Below the pieces are notes generated by a model. It saw only the letters and a list, made by a program, of their open reading frames with translations, made no database searches and was not told where the DNA came from. A DNA stretch of 64,000 bases, taken from the NCBI RefSeq assembly GCF_000411975.1, contig NZ_ASXG01000158.1, forward strand, positions 62,001 through 126,000. Reading direction: 5' to 3'. A program made the translations under genes and the position numbers. This DNA comes from Amycolatopsis orientalis DSM 43388 (GTDB taxonomy: Bacteria > Actinomycetota > Actinomycetes > Mycobacteriales > Pseudonocardiaceae). Below are positions 17,235-25,535 of this stretch, in pieces (positions within the stretch are counted from its first letter, which is position 1; each line of letters begins with the position of its first letter).

Positions 17235-18149
17235 GTGACCGAGCGCAACCGGGTGTTGTCCACGCGCACGATCGCCTGGTGGGGGACCGGCATCGTGCTG
17301 CTCGCGGCCGTCGCGGCGGCGCTGCTGCTGTGGCTGCTCGGCGGCGGCACCCCGGCGGATTCGGCTCGGCTCGACGCGTTGCGCACGGCCTCGAGCATCG
17401 TCGTCGGGACCGGCGGCGCGGCCGCGCTCCTGCTCGCCGCGCGCCGGCAGCGGTCCGCGGAGCTGGATCTGGAACAGAAGGACCACGACGCGACCGAGCG
17501 CCGGATCACCGACATGTACGGCAAGGCCGCCGACCAGCTCGGCAGCGACAAGGCCCCGGTCCGGCTGGCCGGTCTGTACGCGCTCGAACGGCTCGCGCAG
17601 AGCCACGCGGACCAGCGGCAGACCATCGTCAACGTGCTCTGCGCGTACCTGCGGATGCCGCTCGACGGCACCGCCGAAGAAGTCCAGGTGCGCAAGGCCG
17701 CGCAGCGGATCCTGATGCTGCACCTGCGCCCGGGGAACGGAGCGGAGCCGACCGGGGCGTACTGGCCGGACATCGACCTCGACTTCTCCGGAGCGACACT
17801 CATCGCGCTGTCCCTCACCCACTGCCGAATCCGTTCCATCGTCTGCTACCAGACCGAATTCCAGGAAATCGCGACGTTCCGCGGCGCCGAATTCCGCACC
17901 AAAGCGGATTTCCACGAAGCCACCTTTCACCAACGCGCGGACTTCCGCGGCACGGTCTTCCCCGGCGAGCGCGACGTCTTCCGCGGCACGAAGTTCGAGC
18001 AGCACGCGGAGTTCGGGGTCAATTCGGAAGCCCGGCTGGCCGGTGCGCTCGCGAAACCCGGATACAAACGCACCTGGCCGCCCGGCTGGACCGAAGAACC
18101 CGGCGACGACGGCTGGCTCCGGCTGGTTCCTTCGGGTGTTCCGGAATAA
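17235..18149 (+). CDS. Membrane protein with pentapeptide-like repeats
   Basis: Protein of 304 residues with two N-terminal membrane segments (TIAWWGTGIVLLAAVAAALLLWLL; TASSIVVGTGGAAALLLAA) and a charged coiled linker (RQRSAELDLEQKDHDATERRITDMY). A helical segment (VRLAGLYALERLAQSHADQRQTIVNVLCAYLR) precedes pentapeptide-like repeats from about residue 178 (DFSGATLIAL, ATFRGAEFRTKADFHEATFHQRADFRGTVF). The repeat side probably faces the cytoplasm and serves as a binding scaffold; function unknown. GTG at 17235 has GGGAGGA about 8 bases upstream. Confidence 0.8.
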   Translation: MTERNRVLSTRTIAWWGTGIVLLAAVAAALLLWLLGGGTPADSARLDALRTASSIVVGTGGAAALLLAARRQRSAELDLEQKDHDATERRITDMYGKAADQLGSDKAPVRLAGLYALERLAQSHADQRQTIVNVLCAYLRMPLDGTAEEVQVRKAAQRILMLHLRPGNGAEPTGAYWPDIDLDFSGATLIALSLTHCRIRSIVCYQTEFQEIATFRGAEFRTKADFHEATFHQRADFRGTVFPGERDVFRGTKFEQHAEFGVNSEARLAGALAKPGYKRTWPPGWTEEPGDDGWLRLVPSGVPE

Positions 18150-18215
18150 CGGCGGAACCACTAAGATCCGTGAAGAGTCAACAAGAAGAAGATCCCCACA
18201 GGAGGTGAACCGGCA

Positions 18216-18344
18216 ATGGGCGCCAGCAAGCGTTGGTGTGCGGCACTGCGGGCCGGGACGGATCTCCGGGACGGGATCACGGATCGGCGTGCGGCGGCCC
18301 TCGGGCCGAACCCGGTGTCGACGCGCGGCTTGGTGGCTGCCTGA
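18216..18344 (+). CDS. Small ORF (42 aa) with a perfect ribosome binding site upstream of cbs
   Basis: ATG at 18216 follows AGGAGGTGA (18200-18208) at ideal spacing. It opens a 42-codon frame starting MGASKRWCAALRAG and ending STRGLVAA. The peptide is Arg/Ala-rich with one Trp-Cys pair, no signal peptide and no membrane segment. It stands 119 bases before the cystathionine beta-synthase start and 66 after the pentapeptide gene. It does not match a poly-Cys attenuation leader. I do not recognise it. The ribosome binding site is the strongest evidence that it is translated. Confidence 0.5.
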   Translation: MGASKRWCAALRAGTDLRDGITDRRAAALGPNPVSTRGLVAA

Positions 18345-18463
18345 GGTCCGCGCCGGGGAGGCCTGACCTCGCCGGGCGCGGCCCGTGCCCCCGACGCGCA
18401 CCCGGAGACCGCCCGCCGGTCCCGCTCTGGCCCGTCCGGGCCCCGGCTGTTTAGGCTGGTCGC

Positions 18464-19834
18464 GTGGAGTACGCAGAACACATCGTGGACCTCGTGGGCA
18501 ACACCCCGCTGGTCAAGCTGAATTCGCTGACGCGGGGGCTCAAGCCGCTCGTGCTCGCCAAGGTCGAGTACGTCAACCCGGGCGGCAGCGTGAAGGACCG
18601 GATCGCGCTGCGGATGATCGAGGCCGCCGAGGCCTCGGGCGAACTGCGCCCGGGCGGCACGATCGTGGAGCCCACCTCCGGCAACACCGGGGTCGGGCTC
18701 GCCATGGTCGCCCAGCGCAAGGGCTACCGGTGCGTGTTCGTCTGCCCGGACAAGGTGAGCGAGGACAAGCGCAACGTGCTGCGCGCGTACGGCGCGCGCG
18801 TCGTCGTGTGCCCCACCGCGGTCGCCCCCGAGCACCCCGACTCGTACTACAACGTGTCCGACCGGCTCGTGCGCGAGATCGAGGGCGCCTGGAAGCCCAA
18901 CCAGTACGCCAACCCGGAGAACCCGGCCAGCCACTACCACTCCACCGGCCCGGAGCTCTGGCGGCAGACGGACGGCAAGATCACCCACTTCGTCGCGGGC
19001 GTCGGCACCGGCGGCACGATCTCCGGCACCGGCAAGTACCTGAAGGAGGTCAGCGACGGCCGCGTCCAGGTCGTCGGGGCCGATCCCGAGGGCTCGGTGT
19101 ACTCCGGCGGCACCGGACGGCCGTACCTGGTCGAGGGCGTCGGCGAGGACTTCTGGCCGGAGACCTACGACCGGAACATCGCGGACCAGATCATCCCGAT
19201 CAGCGACGCGCACTCCTTCGAGATCACCCGCCGGCTCGCGACCGAGGAGGGCCTGCTGGTCGGCGGGTCGTGCGGGATGGCCGTGGCCGCCGCGCTGAAG
19301 CTGGCCGAGGGGCTGACCGAGGACGACGTCGTGGTCGTGCTGCTGCCCGACGGCGGCCGCGGCTATCTCACCAAGGTGTTCAACGACGGCTGGATGTCGT
19401 CCTACGGCTTCCTCCCGCCGGACTCCTCCGGCGCGACCGTCGGCGACGTGCTGACCCGCAAGTCCGGCGCGCTGCCCAGCCTCGTGCACTCGCATCCGAA
19501 TGAGACGGTGGCCGAGGCGGTGGCCATCCTGTCGGAATTCGGCGTGAGCCAGATGCCCGTGGTCAGCGCCGAACCGCCGGTGATGGCCGCCGAGGTGGTC
19601 GGCGCGGTCAACGAGCGCGACCTGCTCGACGCGCTGTTCACCGGCAAGGCCCAGCTGGCCGACCGGCTGGAGACGCACATGTCGCCGCCGCTGCCCACGA
19701 TCGGAGCCGGCGAGCAGGTGAGCGCCGCGATGAAGGCGCTCGAGGGGGCCGACGGCGCGCTGGTGCTCATCGACGGCAAGCCGGCGGGCGTCGTCACCAG
19801 GCACGATCTGCTCGCGTTCCTCGCGGGCCGCTAG
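18464..19834 (+). CDS. cbs: Cystathionine beta-synthase
   Basis: PLP enzyme condensing serine and homocysteine to cystathionine, the first step of reverse transsulfuration; 456 residues. The catalytic domain begins LVGNTPLVKLNSL; Lys44 in GGSVKDR binds PLP; EPTSGNTGVGLA and GVGTGGTISGTGKYL bind substrate and phosphate. Two CBS motifs occupy the C-terminal part from about residue 345 (GDVLTRKSGALPSLVHSHPNETVAEA; LETHMSPPLPTIGAGEQVSAAM). It resembles M. tuberculosis Rv1077. GTG start at 18464. It lies in a plus-strand run ending with the gamma-synthase gene, so the two transsulfuration steps are near each other. Confidence 0.93.
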   Translation: MEYAEHIVDLVGNTPLVKLNSLTRGLKPLVLAKVEYVNPGGSVKDRIALRMIEAAEASGELRPGGTIVEPTSGNTGVGLAMVAQRKGYRCVFVCPDKVSEDKRNVLRAYGARVVVCPTAVAPEHPDSYYNVSDRLVREIEGAWKPNQYANPENPASHYHSTGPELWRQTDGKITHFVAGVGTGGTISGTGKYLKEVSDGRVQVVGADPEGSVYSGGTGRPYLVEGVGEDFWPETYDRNIADQIIPISDAHSFEITRRLATEEGLLVGGSCGMAVAAALKLAEGLTEDDVVVVLLPDGGRGYLTKVFNDGWMSSYGFLPPDSSGATVGDVLTRKSGALPSLVHSHPNETVAEAVAILSEFGVSQMPVVSAEPPVMAAEVVGAVNERDLLDALFTGKAQLADRLETHMSPPLPTIGAGEQVSAAMKALEGADGALVLIDGKPAGVVTRHDLLAFLAGR

Positions 19835-19949
19835 GCGCAAGCTCACGGCGACCGGCCGGGGCGTCTGCGCGCGTCCCGGCCGGGCATCCGATAGCGTTAC
19901 GGCCGAATAGAACTTTTTCGCGTCCTCGTCAAGGGGGTTCAAGACCCAC

Positions 19950-21419
19950 ATGAGTGCTCCGCAGCCACCGAACCAGCCCTGGGACGGCGGCCAGCAGCCG
20001 CCGCAGGGCCCGTCGAGTGGTCCTACACCGCAGCAGGACAGTCCCTTCGGCGCGTCGGAGCCGACCCAGGTGGTCCAGCCGGGCCAGCCGCAGCAGCCCG
20101 CGCAGGGCGGCGGCGCCTTCGGCGACACCCCGGAACCGACGCAGGTCGTGCAGCCGGGACAGCCGGCTGACTCGAACGCCACGCAGGTGGTCAACCCGGT
20201 GAACGCCGAGGGCAACGCCGAATCGACGCAGCTGGTCCCGCCGAGCCAGCAGCCGCAGAACATTCCGTACGCCCCGCCGCCGAGCGCCGCGGACAACCCG
20301 GCCGCGGTCGCCGGGTTCGGCGCCCCGCAGGGCTTCGGCCAGCCGGGTCCGGGCCAGCCCGGGCAGCCGGGCCAGCCGGGACAGCAGCCGCAGGGCTTCG
20401 GCCAGCCGGGCGGGTTCGACCAGGGCGGCTTCGGCGCCCCGCCGCAGGGCGCGTTCGGACAGCCCGGGCAGCCGCAGGGCTTCGGCCAGCCCGCTCCGTT
20501 CGGCGCGTCCGCCGCGCCGTCGGGCGGCGGCGGGAACGCGCTGTACGGCTACATCGCCGGCGGTGTCACCGCGGTGCTCGGCCTGATCGCGCTCATCGTC
20601 TCGTTCAGCTACCTGAGCGACACCAGCGACTACTCGAAGCTGTACGACAGCTCGCCGCGGTACCAGAAGCTGTTCGACGAGGCCGGTCTCGCCTCGCCGG
20701 GCACGCTGAAGTTCTACGTGATCATGATCCTCGTCGGCGCGGTGATCGCGCTGGCGGGCGGCGTCGCGCTGGCCCTCGCCTCGCGCGCGGCCGTGCTGCG
20801 CAAGCTCGCCCCGATCGGCGTGCTCGTCGGCGGCGTGCTGTTGCTGCTGTTCTCGATCCTGGCGAAGGCCGGGACCTCGGTCAGCAGCTCCTTCGTCGAC
20901 AAGTACGGCGGCTCCAGCTCCAGCGCGACGAACGGCGGCGGCACCCTCACGCTCATCCTCGGCATCATCGTGCTGATCGTCGGCGTGGTCGCGATCATCC
21001 CGGCCACCTCGCAGTACGTCGGCCTCGGTTCGTCCTCGGGCGGCACCGGCGGGCCGGGCGGCCCGCAGCAGCCGGGCGGTTTCGGCGGCGGCCAGCCGGG
21101 CTTCGGCCAGCCGCAGTCCGGCGGTTTCCCGCCTCCCGGCGGCCCGAACCCGAGCAGCGGGGGCTTCCCGCAGCCGGGCGGTCCGAACCCGGGCAGCGGC
21201 GCGAACCCGCAGCCGGGCTTCGGGCAGCAGCCGCCTCCGGGTTACGGCCAGCCGGGTCAGCAGCCGGGCTACGGCCAGCCTGGCCAGCAGCCGGGTTACG
21301 GCCAGCCGCCGCAGCAGCCGGGCGGTTTCGGCCAGCCGGGCCAGTACCCGCCGCCGGGCGGGCAGCAGCCCCCTCCGGGCTACGGCCAGCCGGGCCAGCA
21401 GCCGCCGCAGCAGTGGTGA
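19950..21419 (+). CDS. Pro/Gly/Gln-rich tetraspan membrane protein
   Basis: Protein of 489 residues. The cytoplasmic N-terminus (about 190 residues) carries four T-Q-[VL]-V motifs (EPTQVVQPG twice, NATQVV, ESTQLV) and Gly/Phe/Gln/Pro repeats. Four membrane helices follow between residues 195 and 355 (YIAGGVTAVLGLIALIVSF; YVIMILVGAVIALAGGVALAL; IGVLVGGVLLLLFSIL; LILGIIVLIVGVVAII). The C-terminal 120 residues repeat PGYGQPGQQ-like units. It occupies the position of the proline-rich antigen gene between cbs and metB in mycobacteria (recalled). Function unknown. The repeats make assembly and alignment unreliable. Confidence 0.75.
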   Translation: MSAPQPPNQPWDGGQQPPQGPSSGPTPQQDSPFGASEPTQVVQPGQPQQPAQGGGAFGDTPEPTQVVQPGQPADSNATQVVNPVNAEGNAESTQLVPPSQQPQNIPYAPPPSAADNPAAVAGFGAPQGFGQPGPGQPGQPGQPGQQPQGFGQPGGFDQGGFGAPPQGAFGQPGQPQGFGQPAPFGASAAPSGGGGNALYGYIAGGVTAVLGLIALIVSFSYLSDTSDYSKLYDSSPRYQKLFDEAGLASPGTLKFYVIMILVGAVIALAGGVALALASRAAVLRKLAPIGVLVGGVLLLLFSILAKAGTSVSSSFVDKYGGSSSSATNGGGTLTLILGIIVLIVGVVAIIPATSQYVGLGSSSGGTGGPGGPQQPGGFGGGQPGFGQPQSGGFPPPGGPNPSSGGFPQPGGPNPGSGANPQPGFGQQPPPGYGQPGQQPGYGQPGQQPGYGQPPQQPGGFGQPGQYPPPGGQQPPPGYGQPGQQPPQQW

Positions 21420-21434
21420 CTCGCTGAATCTCCG

Positions 21435-21480
21435 CGAAGGGCGCCTCCGTCTCGCGACGGCGGCGCCCTTCGTCGTTTCC
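21435..21480 (+). terminator. Terminator after the Pro/Gly/Gln-rich gene
   Basis: CGAAGGGCGCC (21435-21445) pairs with GGCGCCCTTCG (21462-21472). An inner CCGT/ACGG stem sits in the loop, and GTCGTTTCC follows. Confidence 0.75.
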
Positions 21481-21646
21481 AGTCCGTTTCTCGCCGGGTC
21501 GAAGCAAATCTCGTGGCCTTTTCCCGGCCGTTCCGGCAGCCGGGGGAATTGCGGCGCACATGCGCTCGCGCCGGTCCCCAACGGCGCGTTTCCGGGCTAG
21601 GGTGGGCGCCGTCCGAATCGCCTTCCCAGCCCGAGGGGGACCTGCC

Positions 21647-22192
21647 GTGAGCGGCCTGCACGGACTTCCGGCACGGCAGCGGGAACGGGAACCCTCCCTG
21701 GCGGAACCGGCTCCGTACCGGCCGAACGGGGGCACCGCGATCGCGGCCGGACTGTTCGGGCTCGTCGCCGCCGCGACGTCCGGCTACCTTCCGGCCAGGC
21801 TGTTCCTCGACATTCCGTCCGGATTCAGCCTCGGCGATCTCCCGCCGCTGACGCTCGCCGATCTCGCCGCGTATCTGGCCGCTTCGCTGGTTTTGCTGGT
21901 CGGCGCGATCGCGACCTTTTTCCGCGCGACTGCCGGCGCGGTGCTGCTCATCGCGGGCGCGTTGCTCGCCCTCGGCGCGCTTGTGCTGGAGCCCGCGGCG
22001 GGCGCTTCCCCGGCGTACGTCGAATACTTCCGGACGCTGCTGCGGTTCGAGAATTTCGCCGCGCTCGACCGCGTCGCGCTGGCCGGCGCGGTGCTGCTGG
22101 TGCTCGTGCTCGCCGTCCTGCCGCGAACCTTCGGCTACCTGCGCCATCCCGCACCCGCGGCGCCGGTTTCGTCACCCTCGCGACAGTGGTGA
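21647..22192 (+). CDS. Small integral membrane protein, unknown
   Basis: Protein of 181 residues with four predicted membrane segments (GTAIAAGLFGLVAAATSGYL; LADLAAYLAASLVLLVGAIATFF; AGAVLLIAGALLALGALVLEP; VALAGAVLLVLVLAVLP) and a short Pro/Arg-rich N-terminus. GTG at 21647 is chosen because GAGGGGGA stands about 7 bases upstream. It lies between two Pro/Gly-rich membrane-protein genes on the same strand, after a terminator, so it probably heads its own transcript. No family recognised. Confidence 0.65.
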   Translation: MSGLHGLPARQREREPSLAEPAPYRPNGGTAIAAGLFGLVAAATSGYLPARLFLDIPSGFSLGDLPPLTLADLAAYLAASLVLLVGAIATFFRATAGAVLLIAGALLALGALVLEPAAGASPAYVEYFRTLLRFENFAALDRVALAGAVLLVLVLAVLPRTFGYLRHPAPAAPVSSPSRQW

Positions 22193-22278
22193 AACCGCCC
22201 CCGAAAGCGGGGCAGACCTGGCACGATACAGGCACTCCGCCCGCCACCCGGCGGGACCAGAGACACCGAGGACTCCCC

Positions 22279-22926
22279 GTGACCTACCCCCAGAACCCGC
22301 AGGGCCAGCCACAGCAGCCGCAGAGCGGCCCGTTCCCCGGGCAGCCGTATCCGGCGAGCCAGCCGACGCCGGCCCAGCCGTACCCGGGCGCTCCGCAGCA
22401 GCCGTTCGCCCCGCCCGCCGCCGGCCAGCCGTATCCGGCGTACCCCGGCGGGCCGGGCGTGTACCAGCAGAAGCCGAACGGCGCGACCGCCATCATCGCC
22501 GGGATCCTCGCGATCATCGGCGGCATTTTCGCGATCATCTCGATCATTCTCGCGGTGGTGGCGCTGTCGGCCATCCACATCACGCTGTGGCAGCTGTACG
22601 CGTCGATCGTGGTCAACGCGGTGCTGGTCGGCCTGCTGTTCTTCGGCGGCATCGGCCTGTTCCTGCACAAGCCGGCTGCCCGGCTGTGCACGATCATCGG
22701 CTGTGGGCTGGTGATCGCGTACACGATCCTGAGCGTCGCGCTCGCCGGCGTCGCGACCGCCGGGTACAAGGGCAGCGCCCAGGTGCTGGGCGCGGGTATC
22801 GGCGGTGCCCTGATCGGGCTGATCCCGCCGGTCGCGACCCTGGTGTTGGCGATCGTGAAGCCGACCGCGGAGTGGGTCAACTACCGTCCGGGCGCGGCTG
22901 GCCAGCCGGTGCCGCAGGGCTGGTGA
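22279..22926 (+). CDS. Proline-rich tetraspan membrane protein
   Basis: Protein of 215 residues. A Pro/Gln/Tyr-rich N-terminus of about 70 residues (PYPASQPTPAQPYPGAPQQP) precedes four membrane helices (TAIIAGILAIIGGIFAIISIIL; ASIVVNAVLVGLLFFGGIGLF; IIGCGLVIAYTILSVALAGV; GALIGLIPPVATLVLAIV). GTG at 22279 follows CCGAGGACTCC. It resembles the gene 1.4 kb upstream in plan and shares position with the mycobacterial proline-rich antigen next to metB, so it may be a paralogue. Function unknown. Confidence 0.7.
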   Translation: MTYPQNPQGQPQQPQSGPFPGQPYPASQPTPAQPYPGAPQQPFAPPAAGQPYPAYPGGPGVYQQKPNGATAIIAGILAIIGGIFAIISIILAVVALSAIHITLWQLYASIVVNAVLVGLLFFGGIGLFLHKPAARLCTIIGCGLVIAYTILSVALAGVATAGYKGSAQVLGAGIGGALIGLIPPVATLVLAIVKPTAEWVNYRPGAAGQPVPQGW

Positions 22927-22931
22927 CCGCC

Positions 22932-22964
22932 GGGCTGCCGGTGCGTGCTTTGTACCGGCAGCCC
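22932..22964. terminator. Stem-loop between the proline-rich gene and metB
   Basis: GGGCTGCCGGT pairs perfectly with ACCGGCAGCCC (11 bp) across an 11-base loop. It has no T-run, so it may be a weak terminator or an RNA-processing element. Confidence 0.5.
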
Positions 22965-23028
22965 TCCCGCATGGTGAGTTGCCTCCCAGCTGATGGGATT
23001 GTCGGAGGTGCCCCGTACCCTGGGATGC

Positions 23029-24186
23029 ATGGCCGACGACTACTCCGTCCTGGGTTTTGAAACACGCGCGATCCACGCCGGGCAGCAGCCCGATCCCCGC
23101 ACGGGTGCCGTCATCGTGCCGATTTACCAAACGTCCACGTACGCGCAGGACGGCGTAGGCGGCACCCGCGAGGGCGGCTACGAGTACTCGCGCACCGCGA
23201 ACCCCACGCGCACCGCGCTGGAGGAAGCCCTCGCCTCGCTCGAGGGCGCCCGGCACGCGCTGGCGTTCGCGTCCGGCATGGCCGCGTCCGACGCGGTGCT
23301 GCGCACAGTCTTGCGTCCCGGCGACCACCTGGTGCTGGGCAACGACGCGTACGGCGGCACGTTCCGCTTGATCGACAAGGTGCTCAGCCTGTGGGGCGTC
23401 GAGCACACGGTCGCGGACCTGAGCCGCATCGACGACGTCCGGGCCGCGATGCGCCCGGAAACCAAGCTGATCTGGTGCGAGTCGCCCACCAACCCGCTGC
23501 TGGGCATCGCCGACATCGCCGCGCTGGCCGGCGCCGCTCATGACGCGGGCGCCCGGCTAGTCGTGGACAACACCTTCGCCACGCCGTACCTGCAGACTCC
23601 GCTGGCCCTCGGCGCGGACATCGTGGTGCACTCGACCACCAAGTACCTGGGCGGCCACTCCGACGTCGTCGGCGGCGCGGTCGTCACCGACGAGGACGAA
23701 CTGCGCGAGCAGCTCTTCTACCTGCGCAACGCCGCCGGCGCCGTCCCCGGCCCGTTCGACGCGTGGCTGACCCTGCGCGGGCTCAAGACGCTGGCCCTGC
23801 GGATGGACCGGCACAGCGACAACGCGGACCTGGTCGCCCGCACGCTGGCGAAGCACCCGAAGGTCACCCAGGTCTACTACCCTGGCCTGCCGGAACACCC
23901 CGGCCACGAGGTCGCGGCGAAGCAGATGCGCCGTTTCGGAGGAATGGTGTCGTTCCGCGTAGCGGGCGGCGAGGCGGCGGCGCTGGAGGTCGCGTCCCGC
24001 ACGAAGCTGTTTGTGCTGGCGGAGTCGCTGGGCGGCATCGAGAGCCTGATCGAGCACCCGGGCAAAATGACGCACGCCTCGACGGCAGGCTCGACCCTGG
24101 AAGTCCCGGAAGACCTGATCCGGCTGTCGGTCGGCATCGAGGACGGCCGCGACCTGGTGGCGGACCTCACCCAGGCACTGGGCTGA
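23029..24186 (+). CDS. metB: Cystathionine gamma-synthase / gamma-lyase
   Basis: PLP enzyme of the Cys/Met metabolism family, 385 residues. Lys205 in HSTTKYLGGHSD forms the Schiff base; YEYSRTANPTR, ASGMAAS and WCESPTNPLL contact cofactor and substrate. It makes cystathionine from an O-acyl-homoserine or cleaves cystathionine to cysteine and 2-oxobutyrate; the motifs do not decide which. Proximity to cbs favours a part in reverse transsulfuration. ATG at 23029 begins the conserved MADDYSVLGFETRAIHAGQ; a longer frame starts at 22993. It is followed by an intrinsic terminator and then the second repeat array. Confidence 0.92.
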   Translation: MADDYSVLGFETRAIHAGQQPDPRTGAVIVPIYQTSTYAQDGVGGTREGGYEYSRTANPTRTALEEALASLEGARHALAFASGMAASDAVLRTVLRPGDHLVLGNDAYGGTFRLIDKVLSLWGVEHTVADLSRIDDVRAAMRPETKLIWCESPTNPLLGIADIAALAGAAHDAGARLVVDNTFATPYLQTPLALGADIVVHSTTKYLGGHSDVVGGAVVTDEDELREQLFYLRNAAGAVPGPFDAWLTLRGLKTLALRMDRHSDNADLVARTLAKHPKVTQVYYPGLPEHPGHEVAAKQMRRFGGMVSFRVAGGEAAALEVASRTKLFVLAESLGGIESLIEHPGKMTHASTAGSTLEVPEDLIRLSVGIEDGRDLVADLTQALG

Positions 24187-24200
24187 TCCACTCTCGTCGA

Positions 24201-24234
24201 CGGGGTGCCGGGCTGGTTCCCGGTGCCCCGTTTT
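24201..24234 (+). terminator. Intrinsic terminator of metB
   Basis: CGGGGTGCCGGG pairs with CCCGGTGCCCCG (12 bp, two G-U wobbles) across a 6-base loop, followed by TTTT. Confidence 0.8.
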
Positions 24235-24249
24235 CGTCCCCGGAGTTGT

Positions 24250-24975
24250 CGCGCTGAGCTTGCCTGGGTGGGTGCTCCGGTTTCGGGTGTGTGGTCTCCT
24301 GCGCGAAGCTCGCCGAGACTGCTCGTGCGGAGGGGCTGCTCTAGTCGGGCCCGTCGCTTCTTCGGCAGCTCTCGCTGAGTTTGCCTGGGCGTTGGGTTGA
24401 CCTGGTTTCGGGCGGGTGCGTGGGCTTGTCCGCACAGGCTTCGTTGAGCTTGCCTGGGTGGCGGGCTGATCCGCTCGGTCCTGGGTGGACCTGCGGATTT
24501 CTGGGCAATTCTCGCTCCGTTTGCGTGGGGTGAGCGTGCTCGGGTGGTGCTGGCCTGGTCGGTTTCGGGTGGCCTGCGGTTCCCGGGGCATCTTTCGTTG
24601 CGGTTGCTTGAAGTGTGGCCGGGTGGTGCTGGCCTCGTCGGTTTCGGGTGGCCTGCGGGTTCCGGCGCAGCTCTCGCTGAGTTTGCGTGGGGGGTGAGCG
24701 TGCTCGGGTGGTGCTGGCTTCGTCGGTTCCGGGTGGCTGGTGGGGTGCTTGGGCAACTCTCACGGCGGTTGCCTGGTCGGTGCTGATCCGCTGTGGGTGT
24801 GCGGGCTCTTCCGCGCAGCTCTCGCTGAGAACTGCCTGGCCGATGGGGCTGGACCTCGTCGGTCTCGGCTGTGCCCGCGGGTTCCCGGACAGGTCTCGCT
24901 GAATTCGCCTGGGTCCTGATCCGGTCTCGGGCGAGCGCGCTCCCGCGCAACTCCCGCTGAGCCTGCCCAGGGACG
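24250..24975. repeat. Degenerate tandem repeats of about 70-80 bp between convergent genes
   Basis: About ten diverged units share a core like CTCTCGCTGAGTTTGCCTGG, often followed after about 20 bases by GTCGGTTTCGGGTGGCCTGC. Cores lie near 24252, 24370, 24441, 24511, 24593, 24671, 24757, 24820, 24893 and 24951, mostly 60-85 bases apart. Long frames cross the tract in several phases, which is a composition effect and not coding. It fills the tail-to-tail gap between metB and a small secreted-protein gene. I see nothing else from 24235 to 25176. Confidence 0.75.
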
Positions 24976-25176
24976 CCAGGCCATCGCGGGTTTTCGGCGG
25001 TTGCGCAGCCAGATTCAGCGGGAGTCCTCCGGCCGAGCCCTCGTGTGCTCAGCAGTCACACCGCCGAAGCCACCGCAACGAAGCGCTTCCCCGTCTCGCC
25101 CAACGGATCCGGCGAAATCCCTTGCCCCCAAAGCCCAAGCCAACCCGCCCAGCTCCGCCGGGGCCGCGGCCATCGG

Positions 25177-25440
25177 TCAGGGCTTGCTGTTCTCCGGAAG
25201 CGCGTTGGCCTGCCGGGTCCCGGTCGTCGTCGGGAGTTCGGAGCCGCTCACGCAGCCGCCGACCAGTTCGATGTGGTTGTCGTGCCGGATGTACTGGGCG
25301 GGGCCGGTGCAGGCGGCCGCCTCGACCGTCGCGAAGGCGGCTCCGGTGAGGGCCACCGCGGACAGGATGCCCGCGGCGAGCGGCAGCAGACCGGTGCGGG
25401 ACTGGGCCCGAGAGGTGGTCCCGTGCTGCGCGCGTGCCAT
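25177..25440 (-). CDS. Small exported protein, unknown
   Basis: Protein of 87 residues with a basic N-terminus and a hydrophobic segment (LLPLAAGILSAVALTGAAFA). A short extracytoplasmic part follows, containing two cysteines (AACTGPAQYI, GGCVSGS), possibly a disulfide pair. GGGAG (25448-25452) stands 7 bases before ATG. It is convergent with metB across the repeat array and divergent from the threonine dehydratase gene. No family recognised. Confidence 0.6.
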   Translation of the reverse strand: MARAQHGTTSRAQSRTGLLPLAAGILSAVALTGAAFATVEAAACTGPAQYIRHDNHIELVGGCVSGSELPTTTGTRQANALPENSKP

Positions 25441-25535
25441 GGTCGCACTCCCTGATCATGTGTGGCTGCCGTTATCAGGGTACCGGTCCGGCAGGCGGCG
25501 CACCCCGGCCGTCCGTCGGTGGCATCATCGGCGCC

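Noticed and set aside
18150..18463. Cysteine-attenuation leader for cbs
   Set aside because: The small peptide contains only one Cys and there is no terminator/antiterminator pair; kept only as an unknown small ORF.
23557..24950. Long minus-strand frames giving Pro/Thr/Arg repeat proteins over 24.2-24.95 kb
   Set aside because: Several frames of the same degenerate repeat are open at once and they run into the antisense of metB; this is a composition effect, not coding.
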